Shown: positions 37,238 to 47,254 of the stretch, piece by piece
Layout: every line of letters starts with the position of its first letter
How positions within the stretch are numbered: position 1 is the stretch's first letter
DNA from: Rhodococcus sp. 14-2470-1b
Lineage (GTDB): Bacteria > Actinomycetota > Actinomycetes > Mycobacteriales > Mycobacteriaceae
Direction: 5' to 3'
DNA: 64,000 nt
NCBI RefSeq assembly: GCF_002259415.1
Contig: NZ_NPFY01000036.1
Span: 186,001 to 250,000, forward strand
The notes under the pieces: generated by a model
The model's input: only the letters and a program-made list of their open reading frames with translations
Databases searched by the model: none
What the model was told of the DNA's origin: nothing
Program-made: the position numbers and the translations under genes

Positions 37238-38353
37238 TCAGGCACCGAAGCTCGACCATCCTGCGATACCGGCGAACGGTACCCCGTCGACGGAGACGCG
37301 CTGGGCGGCCGAGCCGTCGGACGGTTCCGCACCGACGCGCCCGATCACCGTCCAGCCGTCCGGCACGGTCACGGCGTCGGCGAACGTGGCCGCGAGCGCG
37401 TGATCCTCACCGCCGCCGAGCACCCACGCCAGCGCCGACGCCCCCAGTTCTTGTGCGGCGGAACGAAGATCGGCGCCGATGTCGAGCGCGTGCGCATCCA
37501 GATCCATGGTGACCGACGATGCCGCGGCGACATGCCCGAGGTCCGCGACGAGTCCGTCGGAGATGTCGGTGAGCGAGGTGGCGCCGGCGAGTGCAGCCGT
37601 CCGACCCTGCTCGTAGTCGGGAGTGGGCACTCGGTGCGACGACACGAGACCGTCGTGCCCCGATATTCCGGCGCGGATCACATCCAGTCCGGCCGCCGAC
37701 CGACCGAGATCGCCGACGACGGCGACGACGTCGCCGACTGATGCGCCGGACCGCAGCACAGCCGACCGACCTTCCAGATCGCCGAGCGCCGTGATGGATA
37801 TCACCACATTGTCCGTTCGAACGAGATCGCCACCGATGATCGATGCACCCGCGCGCTGCGCCTCGGCCCACAAGCCACGGTAGAGGCCGTCCACCACATG
37901 GACGTCGGTGTCGGATGGGCATCCCAGAGCAACGAGAAAGCCGGTGCATCGTGCGCCCATCGCTGCGATGTCGGCCGCATTCTGGGCAATGGCTTTACGT
38001 CCGACGTCCTCCGGCGAGGACCAGTCGAGCCGAAAGTGCCTGCCCTCGACCAGCATGTCCGTCGCCGCGACGACTCGGCCGTCGCTCGCGGTGACGATCG
38101 CGGCGTCGTCGCCCGGGCCGAGGACGGTGTACGAGGACTGCGCCCACCCGGAGGTGATGCGGTCGATGACGCCGAATTCACCGACATCGGCAACAGTCGA
38201 ACCGGGGGCGCCGGGTTCGGTACGGGAGTCGATCGTCTTCCTCTTTTCCGTCTGCGCGGAGCACGGTTCGACACTGCGGTACCTTCTTACCGACCGGTGA
38301 GCGTCCAGGACAGGACCGCATGCTCCGGCTGGAATGCACGCAATGTGATTCAT
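37238..38353 (-). CDS. thiL: Thiamine-monophosphate kinase
   Basis: 371 residues from ATG 38353, preceded by a good AAGG-containing site. The core begins at about residue 55 (DVGEFGVIDRI). It has LGPGDDAAIV, ATDMLVEGRHF and DISDGLVADLGH, the Mg/ATP ligands of the ThiL/PurM fold. ThiL makes thiamine diphosphate from the monophosphate, which is the cofactor of IlvB in this window. No ATG, GTG or TTG is available nearer the core, so about 50 extra N-terminal residues are predicted; a CTG start is the other option. Confidence 0.92.
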   Translation of the reverse strand: MNHIACIPAGACGPVLDAHRSVRRYRSVEPCSAQTEKRKTIDSRTEPGAPGSTVADVGEFGVIDRITSGWAQSSYTVLGPGDDAAIVTASDGRVVAATDMLVEGRHFRLDWSSPEDVGRKAIAQNAADIAAMGARCTGFLVALGCPSDTDVHVVDGLYRGLWAEAQRAGASIIGGDLVRTDNVVISITALGDLEGRSAVLRSGASVGDVVAVVGDLGRSAAGLDVIRAGISGHDGLVSSHRVPTPDYEQGRTAALAGATSLTDISDGLVADLGHVAAASSVTMDLDAHALDIGADLRSAAQELGASALAWVLGGGEDHALAATFADAVTVPDGWTVIGRVGAEPSDGSAAQRVSVDGVPFAGIAGWSSFGA

Positions 38354-38401
38354 CCGACCTTACCTTCGGGTGCGGCGGGGACGAAAAGGAAAGGGCCGAC
38401 C

Positions 38402-38638
38402 ATGGTGCACGCCTTCATCCTGGTACAGACCGAAGTGGGACGTTCGGCTCTTGTGGCGGCTGCGCTTCGCGACGTCCGCGGGGTCGAGTCCGCGGAGGCC
38501 GTTCTCGGCCCGTACGACGTCGTGGTTCGTGTCGCAGCCGAGAACGACAGCACGCTCGGAGTCGTCGTCGGCGAGATCCAGAAGACCGACGCGATCACGC
38601 GGACACTGACCTGCCAGATCGCGGACACCCCCGCCTGA
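38402..38638 (+). CDS. Lrp/AsnC ligand-binding domain protein (no HTH)
   Basis: 78 residues, only the RAM/AsnC effector-binding domain: MVHAFILVQTEVGRSALV, GVESAEAVLGPYDVVVRV and a final beta strand. The helix-turn-helix of Lrp proteins is absent, and no other frame supplies one. Stand-alone RAM proteins bind amino acids and may act as partners or sensors. The start is 48 bases from the divergent thiL start. Followed by a DUF3515 gene. Confidence 0.9.
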   Translation: MVHAFILVQTEVGRSALVAAALRDVRGVESAEAVLGPYDVVVRVAAENDSTLGVVVGEIQKTDAITRTLTCQIADTPA

Positions 38639-38672
38639 ACACGCGCACCGTCCGGCAGTCACACTCGAAGCG

Positions 38673-39266
38673 ATGACCAGCGACCCGAATTCGACCGAAC
38701 CCGTCTCCTCGGACGCCGAACCGACCGAGCAGCGACGCCATCCTGCCGTGATCGCGACCGCCGTTGCGCTACCGGTCGCTCTGCTCATCGGCGTGATCGT
38801 CGTGGCCGTGACCGTGTCCGGGACGTCGACGCGTCCGCCGGAAGCATTGGGGCCGGTCGACGCCCCGTCCGCCGAGAGCGCCGAGTGCACCGCGGTGCTC
38901 GACGCTCTCCCCGATTCGCTGGGCGAGTACGCCCGCGCCGAGCTGGTCGATCCGGCACCGGTCGGTGCCAGAGCATGGGCACCGGACGACGACGTGTCCG
39001 AGCCCATCGTGATGCGGTGCGGACTCCCCCGCCCGCTCGGATTCGACGTGGCGTCGTCGTTGCAGGTGATCAACGGGGTGCAGTGGTTCGAGGTCTCCGG
39101 TGCGGACTCCGGTCTGGATGCCAGCACGTGGTACACCGTCGACCGTCCGGTGTACGTGGCACTGACGGTTCCCGGCGGTTCGGGACCGACGCCGCTCCAG
39201 GATGCGTCGGACGCGATTTCCTCGGCCTTGCCTCAGACGCCGCTGGACCCGGCGCCGCTCAAGTGA
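38673..39266 (+). CDS. DUF3515 membrane-anchored protein
   Basis: 197 residues. A cytoplasmic N-terminus of 24 residues, one membrane segment (AVALPVALLIGVIVVAVTV, about 30-48), and an extracellular domain with two conserved cysteines (SAECTAVLDALP and VMRCGLPRP). The DUF3515 family is restricted to actinobacteria and uncharacterised (Rv2980 in M. tuberculosis sits at the same place). VQWFEVSG and WYTVDRPVYVALTVP are typical stretches. Convergent with ddl, 22 bases apart. Confidence 0.9.
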   Translation: MTSDPNSTEPVSSDAEPTEQRRHPAVIATAVALPVALLIGVIVVAVTVSGTSTRPPEALGPVDAPSAESAECTAVLDALPDSLGEYARAELVDPAPVGARAWAPDDDVSEPIVMRCGLPRPLGFDVASSLQVINGVQWFEVSGADSGLDASTWYTVDRPVYVALTVPGGSGPTPLQDASDAISSALPQTPLDPAPLK

Positions 39267-39288
39267 GTGACGCTTCGGATCGCGATCG

Positions 39289-40401
<1,113 letters not shown>

Positions 40402-40453
40402 CCACCGTACCGTCCGCGCATTTCAGTGCGCCGACCCTCACGTGCTTTACGCG

Positions 40454-41452
40454 CTATTCGGGCTTGATTCGACGTCCGAGCAGATGACCGACGGCGTCGG
40501 GAACGGACAGTCCCGCATGGCACACACGGTGAACGGCGTCGGTCAGCGGCATCTCGACGTCGTAACTCTCGGCGAGCGCGCGCACCGATGTACACGATTT
40601 GACGCCCTCGGCCACCTGACCGTGTGCAGCCTCCTGAGCGCTCTCCATCGACCCGCCCGCGCCGAGCCGCTCACCGAAGGTGCGGTTCCGCGACAGAGTC
40701 GACGAGCACGTCGCGACGAGGTCGCCGACCCCCGCGAGCCCGGCGAGTGTTGCGGGTTTCGCGCCCAGCGCGGTTCCGAGCCTGATGATCTCCGCGAGGC
40801 CCCTCGTCATGATCGAGGCCAGCGTGTTCTCGCCGTACCCGACTCCGCTGGCCATGCCACAGGCAAGTGCGATGACGTTCTTGCACGCGCCGCCGATTTC
40901 GCATCCGATGACGTCGGTGTTGGTGTAGGGACGGAAATAGCCGGTGGCACATGCCTTCTGAACTTCGAGGGCACGGCGCGAGTCCGAGCATGCGATGACG
41001 GTCGCAGCAGGTTGACCCTCCGCGATGGGGCGTGCGAGGTTCGGCCCGGACAGCGACGCGATGCGACTGGGATCCGCTCCCGTGACTTGCGCGATGACCT
41101 GACTCATTCGAAGAAGGGTGCCCGTCTCGATTCCCTTGGCCAGAGAGAGCAACGTCGACTGGGCGGGTATCGCGTCCGTCCAGTCCTGGAGGTTGGCACG
41201 CAACGACTGCGATGGCACGGCGAGAACCACGATGTCGGCACCGTCGAGCGCCCGCCCGGGATCACTGGTTGCAGTGATGTTCTCGGGGAGCGTGATGCCG
41301 GGGAGATAGTCGGAGTTGACGTGTTCGGACGCGATCGCGTCTGCGAGTTCGGGGCGTCTGGCCCACATCGTCACGTCGGTTCCAGCGTCGGCCAGCACCT
41401 TCGCGTACGCAGTCCCCCAGGACCCTGAACCGAGTACCGCTGCTCTCGTCAT
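40454..41452 (-). CDS. gpsA: Glycerol-3-phosphate dehydrogenase, NAD(P)+
   Basis: 332 residues from ATG 41452, preceded by AAGGTGG. Rossmann motif AVLGSGSWGTAYAKVLADAG at residues 5-24, SLAKGIETGTLL, and GEIGGACKNVIAL-like CEIGGACKNVIAL with the catalytic Lys. It reduces dihydroxyacetone phosphate to glycerol-3-phosphate for phospholipid synthesis. Order ddl-gpsA with divergent fbiD is the mycobacterial order. Confidence 0.97.
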   Translation of the reverse strand: MTRAAVLGSGSWGTAYAKVLADAGTDVTMWARRPELADAIASEHVNSDYLPGITLPENITATSDPGRALDGADIVVLAVPSQSLRANLQDWTDAIPAQSTLLSLAKGIETGTLLRMSQVIAQVTGADPSRIASLSGPNLARPIAEGQPAATVIACSDSRRALEVQKACATGYFRPYTNTDVIGCEIGGACKNVIALACGMASGVGYGENTLASIMTRGLAEIIRLGTALGAKPATLAGLAGVGDLVATCSSTLSRNRTFGERLGAGGSMESAQEAAHGQVAEGVKSCTSVRALAESYDVEMPLTDAVHRVCHAGLSVPDAVGHLLGRRIKPE

Positions 41453-41614
41453 CGCTGGCCACCTTCTTGATCCGTATCGGAACGTCTCGATCACACTCGT
41501 GCGGCCCGCGCGCGCCGCCGCCTCACACTAACGTCCGGTGATTGCCCGCGTAGTTCGATCGCGCGGGAGAGGTCGAACGGCCTCGTTGCGGGTGACGCTG
41601 GCAGGATCGAGGCC

Positions 41615-42268
41615 ATGAGTAGTGCGCACGTGGTGATTGCAGTCAAGGACCTGGCCGCAGCCAAGACCCGCTTGGCCGATGCTTTCGCCGACGACGACCG
41701 CGCCCGTCTGGTCGTTGCGATGTTCCGAGACACCGTCGTCGCAGCCAGGGCAGTCGATCAGGTCGCTGCCGTCACCGTGGTCACTCCCGATCCGTCGATC
41801 GCCGGTGCCGCTCGGAGCCTCGGCGCCCGTGTCGTCGGTGAACCCTGCGACCAGGACCCGCTCGATTCGGTGGCACGACTCAACTCCGCGTTCGAGGCAG
41901 CCGCTTCGCTGGTACGACAGGAGGGGAAGGACGACATCATCGCCCTGCAGGCCGATCTGCCTGCCTTGCGCACGTCCGAGCTCGCCGAGGCATACCGTTT
42001 GTCCTCGGGTCATTCCCGGTCCGTGGTCAGCGACCACCACGGCACCGGAACCGCCGCGCTGATCGTCGACGGTGCCGCGGCCGATTTCAGTCCGCTGTTC
42101 GGTCCGGCGTCCGCGAAGAGACATCTGGAATCGGGTGCGTTCGATCTGACCGGGGTGTGGCCGGGGCTTCGACTCGACGTCGACACGATCGACGACGTCC
42201 GTGACGCGCACCGGCTCGGTGTCGGTCCTGCGACCGGTGAGGTACTGCGTTCGCTCGGGTGGAACTAG
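41615..42268 (+). CDS. fbiD: Phosphoenolpyruvate guanylyltransferase (F420 synthesis)
   Basis: 217 residues. The CofC/FbiD nucleotidyltransferase fold is visible: VVIAVKDLAAAKTRLADAF at the N-terminus, ALQADLPALRTSEL (the DLP metal motif), and SVVSDHHGTGTAALIVDG. In mycobacteria the homologue transfers GMP to phosphoenolpyruvate in the first step of coenzyme F420 assembly. The other F420 genes (fbiA, fbiB, fbiC) are outside the window. A probable F420/flavin-binding protein gene lies at 49624. Confidence 0.93.
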   Translation: MSSAHVVIAVKDLAAAKTRLADAFADDDRARLVVAMFRDTVVAARAVDQVAAVTVVTPDPSIAGAARSLGARVVGEPCDQDPLDSVARLNSAFEAAASLVRQEGKDDIIALQADLPALRTSELAEAYRLSSGHSRSVVSDHHGTGTAALIVDGAAADFSPLFGPASAKRHLESGAFDLTGVWPGLRLDVDTIDDVRDAHRLGVGPATGEVLRSLGWN

Positions 42269-42347
42269 ATTCGTCGGCCGCTCGTTCCTTCCACGAGATT
42301 CGCCGATCCGAGTTTCACCCGACACCGCAATAGGGGATGATCGAGCT

Positions 42348-44567
42348 GTGAGCAAAAGCGAAACCGAGACCGACGCAGCCTCCCCCTCAGGGCAACCATC
42401 CGGTGCCGAGGAGCGCCCGGTCGTTCCGCCGCCGGCGACCTCGCCGGCGGGCAGCCCGGCGGCGTTGCCCGCGGCTACCGAGCCGCATGCCCCGAACGCG
42501 AAGGATTCGCTTCCCGAAAACCGTTATCTCAACCGCGAATTGAGTTGGCTTGACTTCAATTCGCGTGTTCTCGCTCTCGCCGAGGATTCGTCCCTTCCGT
42601 TGCTGGAGCGCGCGAAGTTCTTGGCGATCTTCGCGTCGAACCTCGACGAGTTCTACATGGTTCGTGTTGCGGGGCTCAAGCGTCGCGACGAGACGGGCTT
42701 GTCCGTCCGTTCCGCCGACGGCCTCACTCCTCGCGAGCAACTGGCGCTCATCGGTGAACGCACTCAGGAACTGGCGCGCCGGCATGCGCGTGTCCTTCTC
42801 GATTCGATCCTGCCGGAACTCACATCGGTGGGGATCGAGATCATCCGCTGGTCCGACCTCGACGCGAACGAGCGCGAACGCCTGTCCACGTACTTCCACG
42901 AGCAGGTCTTCCCCGTCCTCACACCGCTGGCCGTCGACCCTGCGCACCCGTTCCCCTACATCAGCGGCCTGAGTCTCAATCTGGCTGTCACGGTGAAGGA
43001 TTACGCAACGTCGGGTGAACACTTCGCGCGCGTCAAGGTCCCCGACAACGTGGACCGCTTCGTACGCGTTCGACGCGGCGACGGTGGCCAGAGCGTGGAC
43101 GCCTTCCTGTCCATGGAAGAGGTCATCTCCGCTCACCTCGACGTTCTCTTCCCTGGCATGGACGTGGTGGAGAGTCACGCGTTCCGCATCACGCGCAACG
43201 CGGATTTCGAGGTCGAAGAAGATCGCGACGAGGATCTGCTCCAAGCACTGGAACGCGAGTTGGCTCGTCGTCGGTTCGGCTCGCCGGTGCGCCTCGAGAT
43301 CGCCGACGACATGACCGAGCACATGCTCGAACTCCTGCTGCGCGAACTCGACGTCGACCCCGGCGACGTGATTCAGGTGCCGGGCCTGCTCGACCTGTCC
43401 TGCCTGTGGCAGGTGTACGGCGTGGATCGGCCCAATTTGAAGGACGCACCGTTCGTTCCGGCGACGCACCCCGCGTTCGGCGAGCGCGAGACTCCGAAGA
43501 GCGTGTTCTCCACGCTGCGCGACGGCGACGTGCTGGTGCATCACCCGTACGATTCGTTCTCCACCAGTGTTCAGCGCTTCATCGAGCAGGCCGCGGCCGA
43601 CCCTCAGGTCCTGGCGATCAAGCAGACTCTGTATCGCACATCCGGTGATTCGCCGATCGTCAACGCTCTGGTCGACGCCGCGGGTGCGGGCAAGCAGGTC
43701 GTCGCGCTGGTGGAGATCAAGGCCCGATTCGACGAGCAGGCGAACATCGAATGGGCGCGCAAGCTCGAAAAGGCGGGTGTCCACGTCGTCTACGGTCTCG
43801 TGGGCCTGAAGACTCACTGCAAGACGTGCCTCGTGGTGCGGCGCGAAGGCTCGGTCATTCGTCGCTACTGCCACATCGGAACCGGAAACTACAATCCGAA
43901 GACTGCCCGGATCTACGAGGACGTCGGCTTGTTGACCTCCTCTCCGGAGATCGGCGCCGACCTGACGGATCTGTTCAATTCGTTGACGGGCTACTCGCGG
44001 AAGACCAGTTACCGCAACCTTCTCGTCGCACCGTACGGGGTTCGCCGTGGAATCATCGAGCGAATCGAAGCGGAGGTGGAGCACCACCGCAACGGACGTG
44101 ACTCCGGAATCAGGCTGAAGGCCAACGCCTTGGTCGACGAGCAGGTGATCGACGCGTTGTATCGAGCGTCGGCGGCCGGTGTCCCCGTGCACGTCGTCGT
44201 CCGAGGGATTTGTGCGCTCAAGCCGGGAGTACCGGGGCTCAGCGAGAACATCGAGGTCCGTTCCATTCTCGGTCGATTCCTCGAACACTCGCGTGTCCTG
44301 CATTTCCGTGGTTCCGACGAGTTCTGGATCGGCAGTGCGGACATGATGCATCGCAATCTCGATCGACGGGTGGAAGTGATGGCTCAGGTCAAGGATCCAC
44401 GCCTCACCGGTCAGCTGAACGAGATCTTCGAATCGGCTCTCGACCCGACGACACGATGCTGGATCCTCCGCCCCGACGGCGGATGGGCAGCGTCTCCGGC
44501 ACAGGGCGAGACCGTCCGCGAGCACCAGGTGGAATCCATGCGACGCCGGCGGAATCAAGGCTCCTGA
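42348..44567 (+). CDS. ppk: Polyphosphate kinase 1
   Basis: 739 residues from GTG 42348. A Pro/Ala-rich N-terminus of about 55 residues precedes the conserved ENRYLNRELSWLDFNSRVL. PPK1 motifs include the autophosphorylated His in YCHIGTGNYNPKTARIYED and the PLD-like region in EQANIEWARKLEKAGVHVV. The enzyme reversibly makes polyphosphate from ATP. Its stop overlaps the mutT1 start (TGATG), so the pair is coupled. Confidence 0.97.
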   Translation: MSKSETETDAASPSGQPSGAEERPVVPPPATSPAGSPAALPAATEPHAPNAKDSLPENRYLNRELSWLDFNSRVLALAEDSSLPLLERAKFLAIFASNLDEFYMVRVAGLKRRDETGLSVRSADGLTPREQLALIGERTQELARRHARVLLDSILPELTSVGIEIIRWSDLDANERERLSTYFHEQVFPVLTPLAVDPAHPFPYISGLSLNLAVTVKDYATSGEHFARVKVPDNVDRFVRVRRGDGGQSVDAFLSMEEVISAHLDVLFPGMDVVESHAFRITRNADFEVEEDRDEDLLQALERELARRRFGSPVRLEIADDMTEHMLELLLRELDVDPGDVIQVPGLLDLSCLWQVYGVDRPNLKDAPFVPATHPAFGERETPKSVFSTLRDGDVLVHHPYDSFSTSVQRFIEQAAADPQVLAIKQTLYRTSGDSPIVNALVDAAGAGKQVVALVEIKARFDEQANIEWARKLEKAGVHVVYGLVGLKTHCKTCLVVRREGSVIRRYCHIGTGNYNPKTARIYEDVGLLTSSPEIGADLTDLFNSLTGYSRKTSYRNLLVAPYGVRRGIIERIEAEVEHHRNGRDSGIRLKANALVDEQVIDALYRASAAGVPVHVVVRGICALKPGVPGLSENIEVRSILGRFLEHSRVLHFRGSDEFWIGSADMMHRNLDRRVEVMAQVKDPRLTGQLNEIFESALDPTTRCWILRPDGGWAASPAQGETVREHQVESMRRRRNQGS

Positions 44568-45502
44568 TGTCGGGTTCCGACAACTCGTTGCGCGCCAACA
44601 TCTTCGCTGCGGGTGCGGTTCTGTGGCGTCACACACCCAACCGCGCCGGCGAGATCTCCGTCGCACTGGTCCACCGTCCCAAGTACGACGACTGGTCGTT
44701 CCCCAAGGGCAAGCTCGACCCGGGTGAGACGACGGTCGGTGCAGCGGTGCGAGAAGTGGCGGAGGAGACCGGATTCGACGTACGCCTCGGTCGCTACCTC
44801 TCGAAGGTCACCTACCCCATTCCCGGTCACCGCAAGTTGAAGAAGGTGGACTACTGGGCGGCCGAAGCCATCGGAGGCGAGTTCGAACCGAACTCCGAGG
44901 TCGACGAACTTCGCTGGGTCACCCCGTCCGAGGCGGCGGACCAGTTGTCGTACCCGATGGATCACAAGATCCTTCGTCGTTTCCTCAAGCAGCCGGCGGA
45001 CACCGACACCGTGCTGCTGGTTCGTCATGCCAAAGCCGGTCGACGATCACGATATCGAGGAGACGATGCACTTCGCCCGCTCGATGCCGTCGGCGAGACA
45101 CAGGCAGCAGCGCTCGTGCCGTTGTTGTCCGCGTTCGGGGCCGACAAGTTCCACGCCGCGAATCGTCGACGTTGTGTATCGACGATTCAACCCTCGGCGG
45201 ACGAGAAGGGAGAGCAGATAACGCTGGAGCCGCTGCTGTCCGAGGAGGGCTACTGGGCCGAGCGACACGAAGCTCGCCGCCGCGCGGTCGCCATCTCCGC
45301 TCTCGGTGGCGTCCGTACCATCTGCAGCCAAGGAAAAGTCATCCCGGATCTGCTGCAGTGGTGGGCGGACAGGGACGGTGTTGCACTACCGCCCAACCGT
45401 AATCGCAAGGGCAGTGTGTGGGTTCTGTCGTTCCACGACGGCACCATGATCGCCGCGGATCACCTCGCGAGTCCGCTCCCGGTCATTCCTGCGGACGGCT
45501 GA
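44567..45502 (+). CDS. mutT1: MutT1: Nudix domain fused to histidine phosphatase domain
   Basis: 311 residues. The N-terminal Nudix box is exact: GKLDPGETTVGAAVREVAEE followed by TGF. The C-terminal half starts with LLVRHAKAG (RHG-type motif of the histidine phosphatase superfamily), with EGYWAER and SFHDGT later. In mycobacteria this two-domain protein converts 8-oxo-dGTP and diadenosine polyphosphates. Coupling to ppk by TGATG is conserved. Its stop falls inside the first unit of an 18-bp tandem repeat. Confidence 0.95.
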   Translation: MSGSDNSLRANIFAAGAVLWRHTPNRAGEISVALVHRPKYDDWSFPKGKLDPGETTVGAAVREVAEETGFDVRLGRYLSKVTYPIPGHRKLKKVDYWAAEAIGGEFEPNSEVDELRWVTPSEAADQLSYPMDHKILRRFLKQPADTDTVLLVRHAKAGRRSRYRGDDALRPLDAVGETQAAALVPLLSAFGADKFHAANRRRCVSTIQPSADEKGEQITLEPLLSEEGYWAERHEARRRAVAISALGGVRTICSQGKVIPDLLQWWADRDGVALPPNRNRKGSVWVLSFHDGTMIAADHLASPLPVIPADG

Positions 45503-45635
45503 TGTTCGCCGACAGTTGATGTTCGCGGACGGCTGATGTTTCGCCGACGGCTGATGTTTCGCCGACGGCTGATGTTTCGCCGACGGCTGATGTTTCGCCG
45601 ACGGCTGATGTTTCGCGGACGGCTGATGTTTCACG
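45494..45635. repeat. Eight tandem 17-18 bp units between mutT1 and hupB
   Basis: Head-to-tail copies of GACGGCTGATGTTTCGCC. Units start at 45494, 45511, 45528, 45546, 45564, 45582, 45600 and 45618. The first two are 17 bp, the rest 18 bp; four central units are identical. The first overlaps the end of mutT1 (its TGA is in the unit). The array is just before the bidirectional terminator. No spacers, so not CRISPR; most likely a minisatellite from replication slippage. Confidence 0.9.
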
Positions 45636-45655
45636 GACGGTCGACAGTGCACGAC

Positions 45656-45690
45656 GAGGGCCCCGGACGTGTCGTACGTCCGGGGCCCTC
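45656..45690. terminator. Bidirectional terminator between mutT1 and hupB
   Basis: A perfect 15-bp inverted repeat (GAGGGCCCCGGACGT, 45656-45670, with complement 45676-45690) and a 5-base loop. It is placed between the convergent mutT1 and hupB genes. No T-run on either side. Confidence 0.75.
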
Positions 45691-45720
45691 ACCGATCTGC
45701 AAGATTTCTGCTGCGCGAGA

Positions 45721-46419
45721 TTACTTGCGTGCGGTGCGCTTTGCCGGAGCCTTCTTGGCCGCGGTCTTCTTTGCTGCAGTCTTCGCCGGAGCCTTCTTGG
45801 CTGCTGCAGCGGTGGTCTTCTTCGCTGCAGTCTTGGCCGGAGCCTTCTTGGCTGCTGCCGCGGTGGTGGTCTTCTTCGCAGCGGTCTTGGCCGGAGCCTT
45901 CTTGGCCGCAGCAGTGGTCTTGCGAGCAGTCGTCTTGGCCGGAGCTGCCTTCTTGGCGGGAGCGGCTGCCTTCCGAGCAGTCGTCTTGGCCGGAGCTGCC
46001 TTCTTGGCGGCGGCGGTCGTCTTGCGAGCAGTGGTCTTGACGGCTGCCTTCTTGGCCGCGGTCTTCTTTGCTGCCGCAGTCTTCTTGGCGGGCGCGGACG
46101 CCGAGCCACGCTTGACGGCGGGTCCGGTGGCGGGGAGCTTCTGTCCACCGGCGATGACTGCCTTGAACTGAGCACCCGGGCGGAATGCCGGGACGTTGGT
46201 CGGCTTGACACGGACAGTCTCGCCGGTGCGCGGGTTACGGGCCACGCGCGCTGCGCGACGACGCTGCTCGAACACACCGAATCCGGTGATGGTCACGCTC
46301 TCGCCACGGTGAACCGCGCGCACGATGGTGTCGACGATGTTCTCGACAGCCTCTGTGGCGCTCCTCCTGTCAGACCCCAACTTCTCGGTCAGGGCGTCAA
46401 TCAGCTCTGCCTTGTTCAT
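45721..46419 (-). CDS. hupB: HU-family nucleoid protein HupB with basic tail
   Basis: 232 residues from ATG 46419 (MNKAELIDALTEKLGSDRR). The first 90 residues are a normal HU domain with the DNA-intercalating RNPRTGETVRVK arm. The rest is a Lys/Ala/Pro/Thr tail of PAKK and KTAAKK type repeats, ending PAKRTARK. Such tails resemble linker histones and are typical of mycobacterial-group HupB. The tail bundles DNA and is a site of acetylation in mycobacteria. Convergent with mutT1. Confidence 0.97.
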   Translation of the reverse strand: MNKAELIDALTEKLGSDRRSATEAVENIVDTIVRAVHRGESVTITGFGVFEQRRRAARVARNPRTGETVRVKPTNVPAFRPGAQFKAVIAGGQKLPATGPAVKRGSASAPAKKTAAAKKTAAKKAAVKTTARKTTAAAKKAAPAKTTARKAAAPAKKAAPAKTTARKTTAAAKKAPAKTAAKKTTTAAAAKKAPAKTAAKKTTAAAAKKAPAKTAAKKTAAKKAPAKRTARK

Positions 46420-46498
46420 GGATTTCCTCCGCAATATTGTGGCCCATCGTCGGACCGACTACTACAACGGTAAACCCCAAGGCGTCAAGAGTCTATGA

Positions 46499-46525
46499 GC
46501 CACGCCAATTCTCATCCGGCGTGGC
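46499..46525 (-). terminator. Possible hairpin terminator after leuD
   Basis: An 8-bp inverted repeat (GCCACGCC at 46499, GGCGTGGC at 46518) with an 11-base loop, 43 bases past the leuD stop and upstream of hupB. No T-run. The function is inferred from its position. Confidence 0.45.
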
Positions 46526-46567
46526 GGAATGATTCACGGGCTCAATGCGTGTCGAAGGCCGTTTTCG

Positions 46568-47185
46568 CTACCCTTCGGACGGCTCCTCGATGCGCGCCGG
46601 GAGGGTTGTCGGTTTCCATGAAGGCCTTGCCTTTTCATACTCGGCAATGGCCTCTACCTGGCGTAACGTCAATCCGATGTCGTCAAGACCTTCGAGCAGA
46701 CGCCATCTCGTGTAGTCGTCAATGGCGAAGCGCACCACCAAGGTTCCAGCGGTCACCGTCTTCGATTCCAGGTCGACGAGAATTTCCAATCCCGGCTGCT
46801 CTTCGAGCACTTTCCAGATCAATTCGACGTCACTTTGGTCGACTTCGGCGGCGAGCAGACCGGCCTTGCCTGCGTTGCCGCGGAAGATATCGGCGAACCG
46901 AGACGCGATCACGACCCGAAATCCGAAGTCCGATAGCGCCCACACCGCGTGCTCGCGGGAGGACCCAGTTCCGAAGTCGGGGCCGGCAACCAGAACCGAG
47001 CCCTTGTCGTACGGGGAAACGTTGAGCACGAACTCCGGATCATTGCGCCATGCCGAGAACAGACCGTCCTCGAACCCGGTGCGAGTCACACGTTTCAGAT
47101 ACACGGCAGGAATGATCTGATCCGTGTCCACGTTCGAGCGACGCAGTGGGACGCCGATTCCTTTATGGCGGGTAAAGGGTTCCAT
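46568..47185 (-). CDS. leuD: 3-isopropylmalate dehydratase small subunit
   Basis: 205 residues. The swivelling domain has MEPFTRHKGIGVPLRRSNVD (NVDTDQI follows) and GPDFGTGSSREHAVWAL near residue 70. With LeuC it isomerises 2- and 3-isopropylmalate in leucine synthesis. AGGAG sits 8 bases before the ATG. It follows leuC by 69 bases on the same strand. Confidence 0.97.
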   Translation of the reverse strand: MEPFTRHKGIGVPLRRSNVDTDQIIPAVYLKRVTRTGFEDGLFSAWRNDPEFVLNVSPYDKGSVLVAGPDFGTGSSREHAVWALSDFGFRVVIASRFADIFRGNAGKAGLLAAEVDQSDVELIWKVLEEQPGLEILVDLESKTVTAGTLVVRFAIDDYTRWRLLEGLDDIGLTLRQVEAIAEYEKARPSWKPTTLPARIEEPSEG

Positions 47186-47254
47186 CGAAAAATCTCCTAA
47201 GAAGTACAGGTTTCGGAAAGACTTGATCGGGCGACGCCGGTTCAGGCTCCGGAA

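Noticed and set aside
42387..44666. A 759-codon open frame on the minus strand
   Set aside because: Shadow of ppk.
45494..45635. Possible CRISPR array
   Set aside because: Units follow one another with no spacers and no cas genes are present; it is a tandem repeat.
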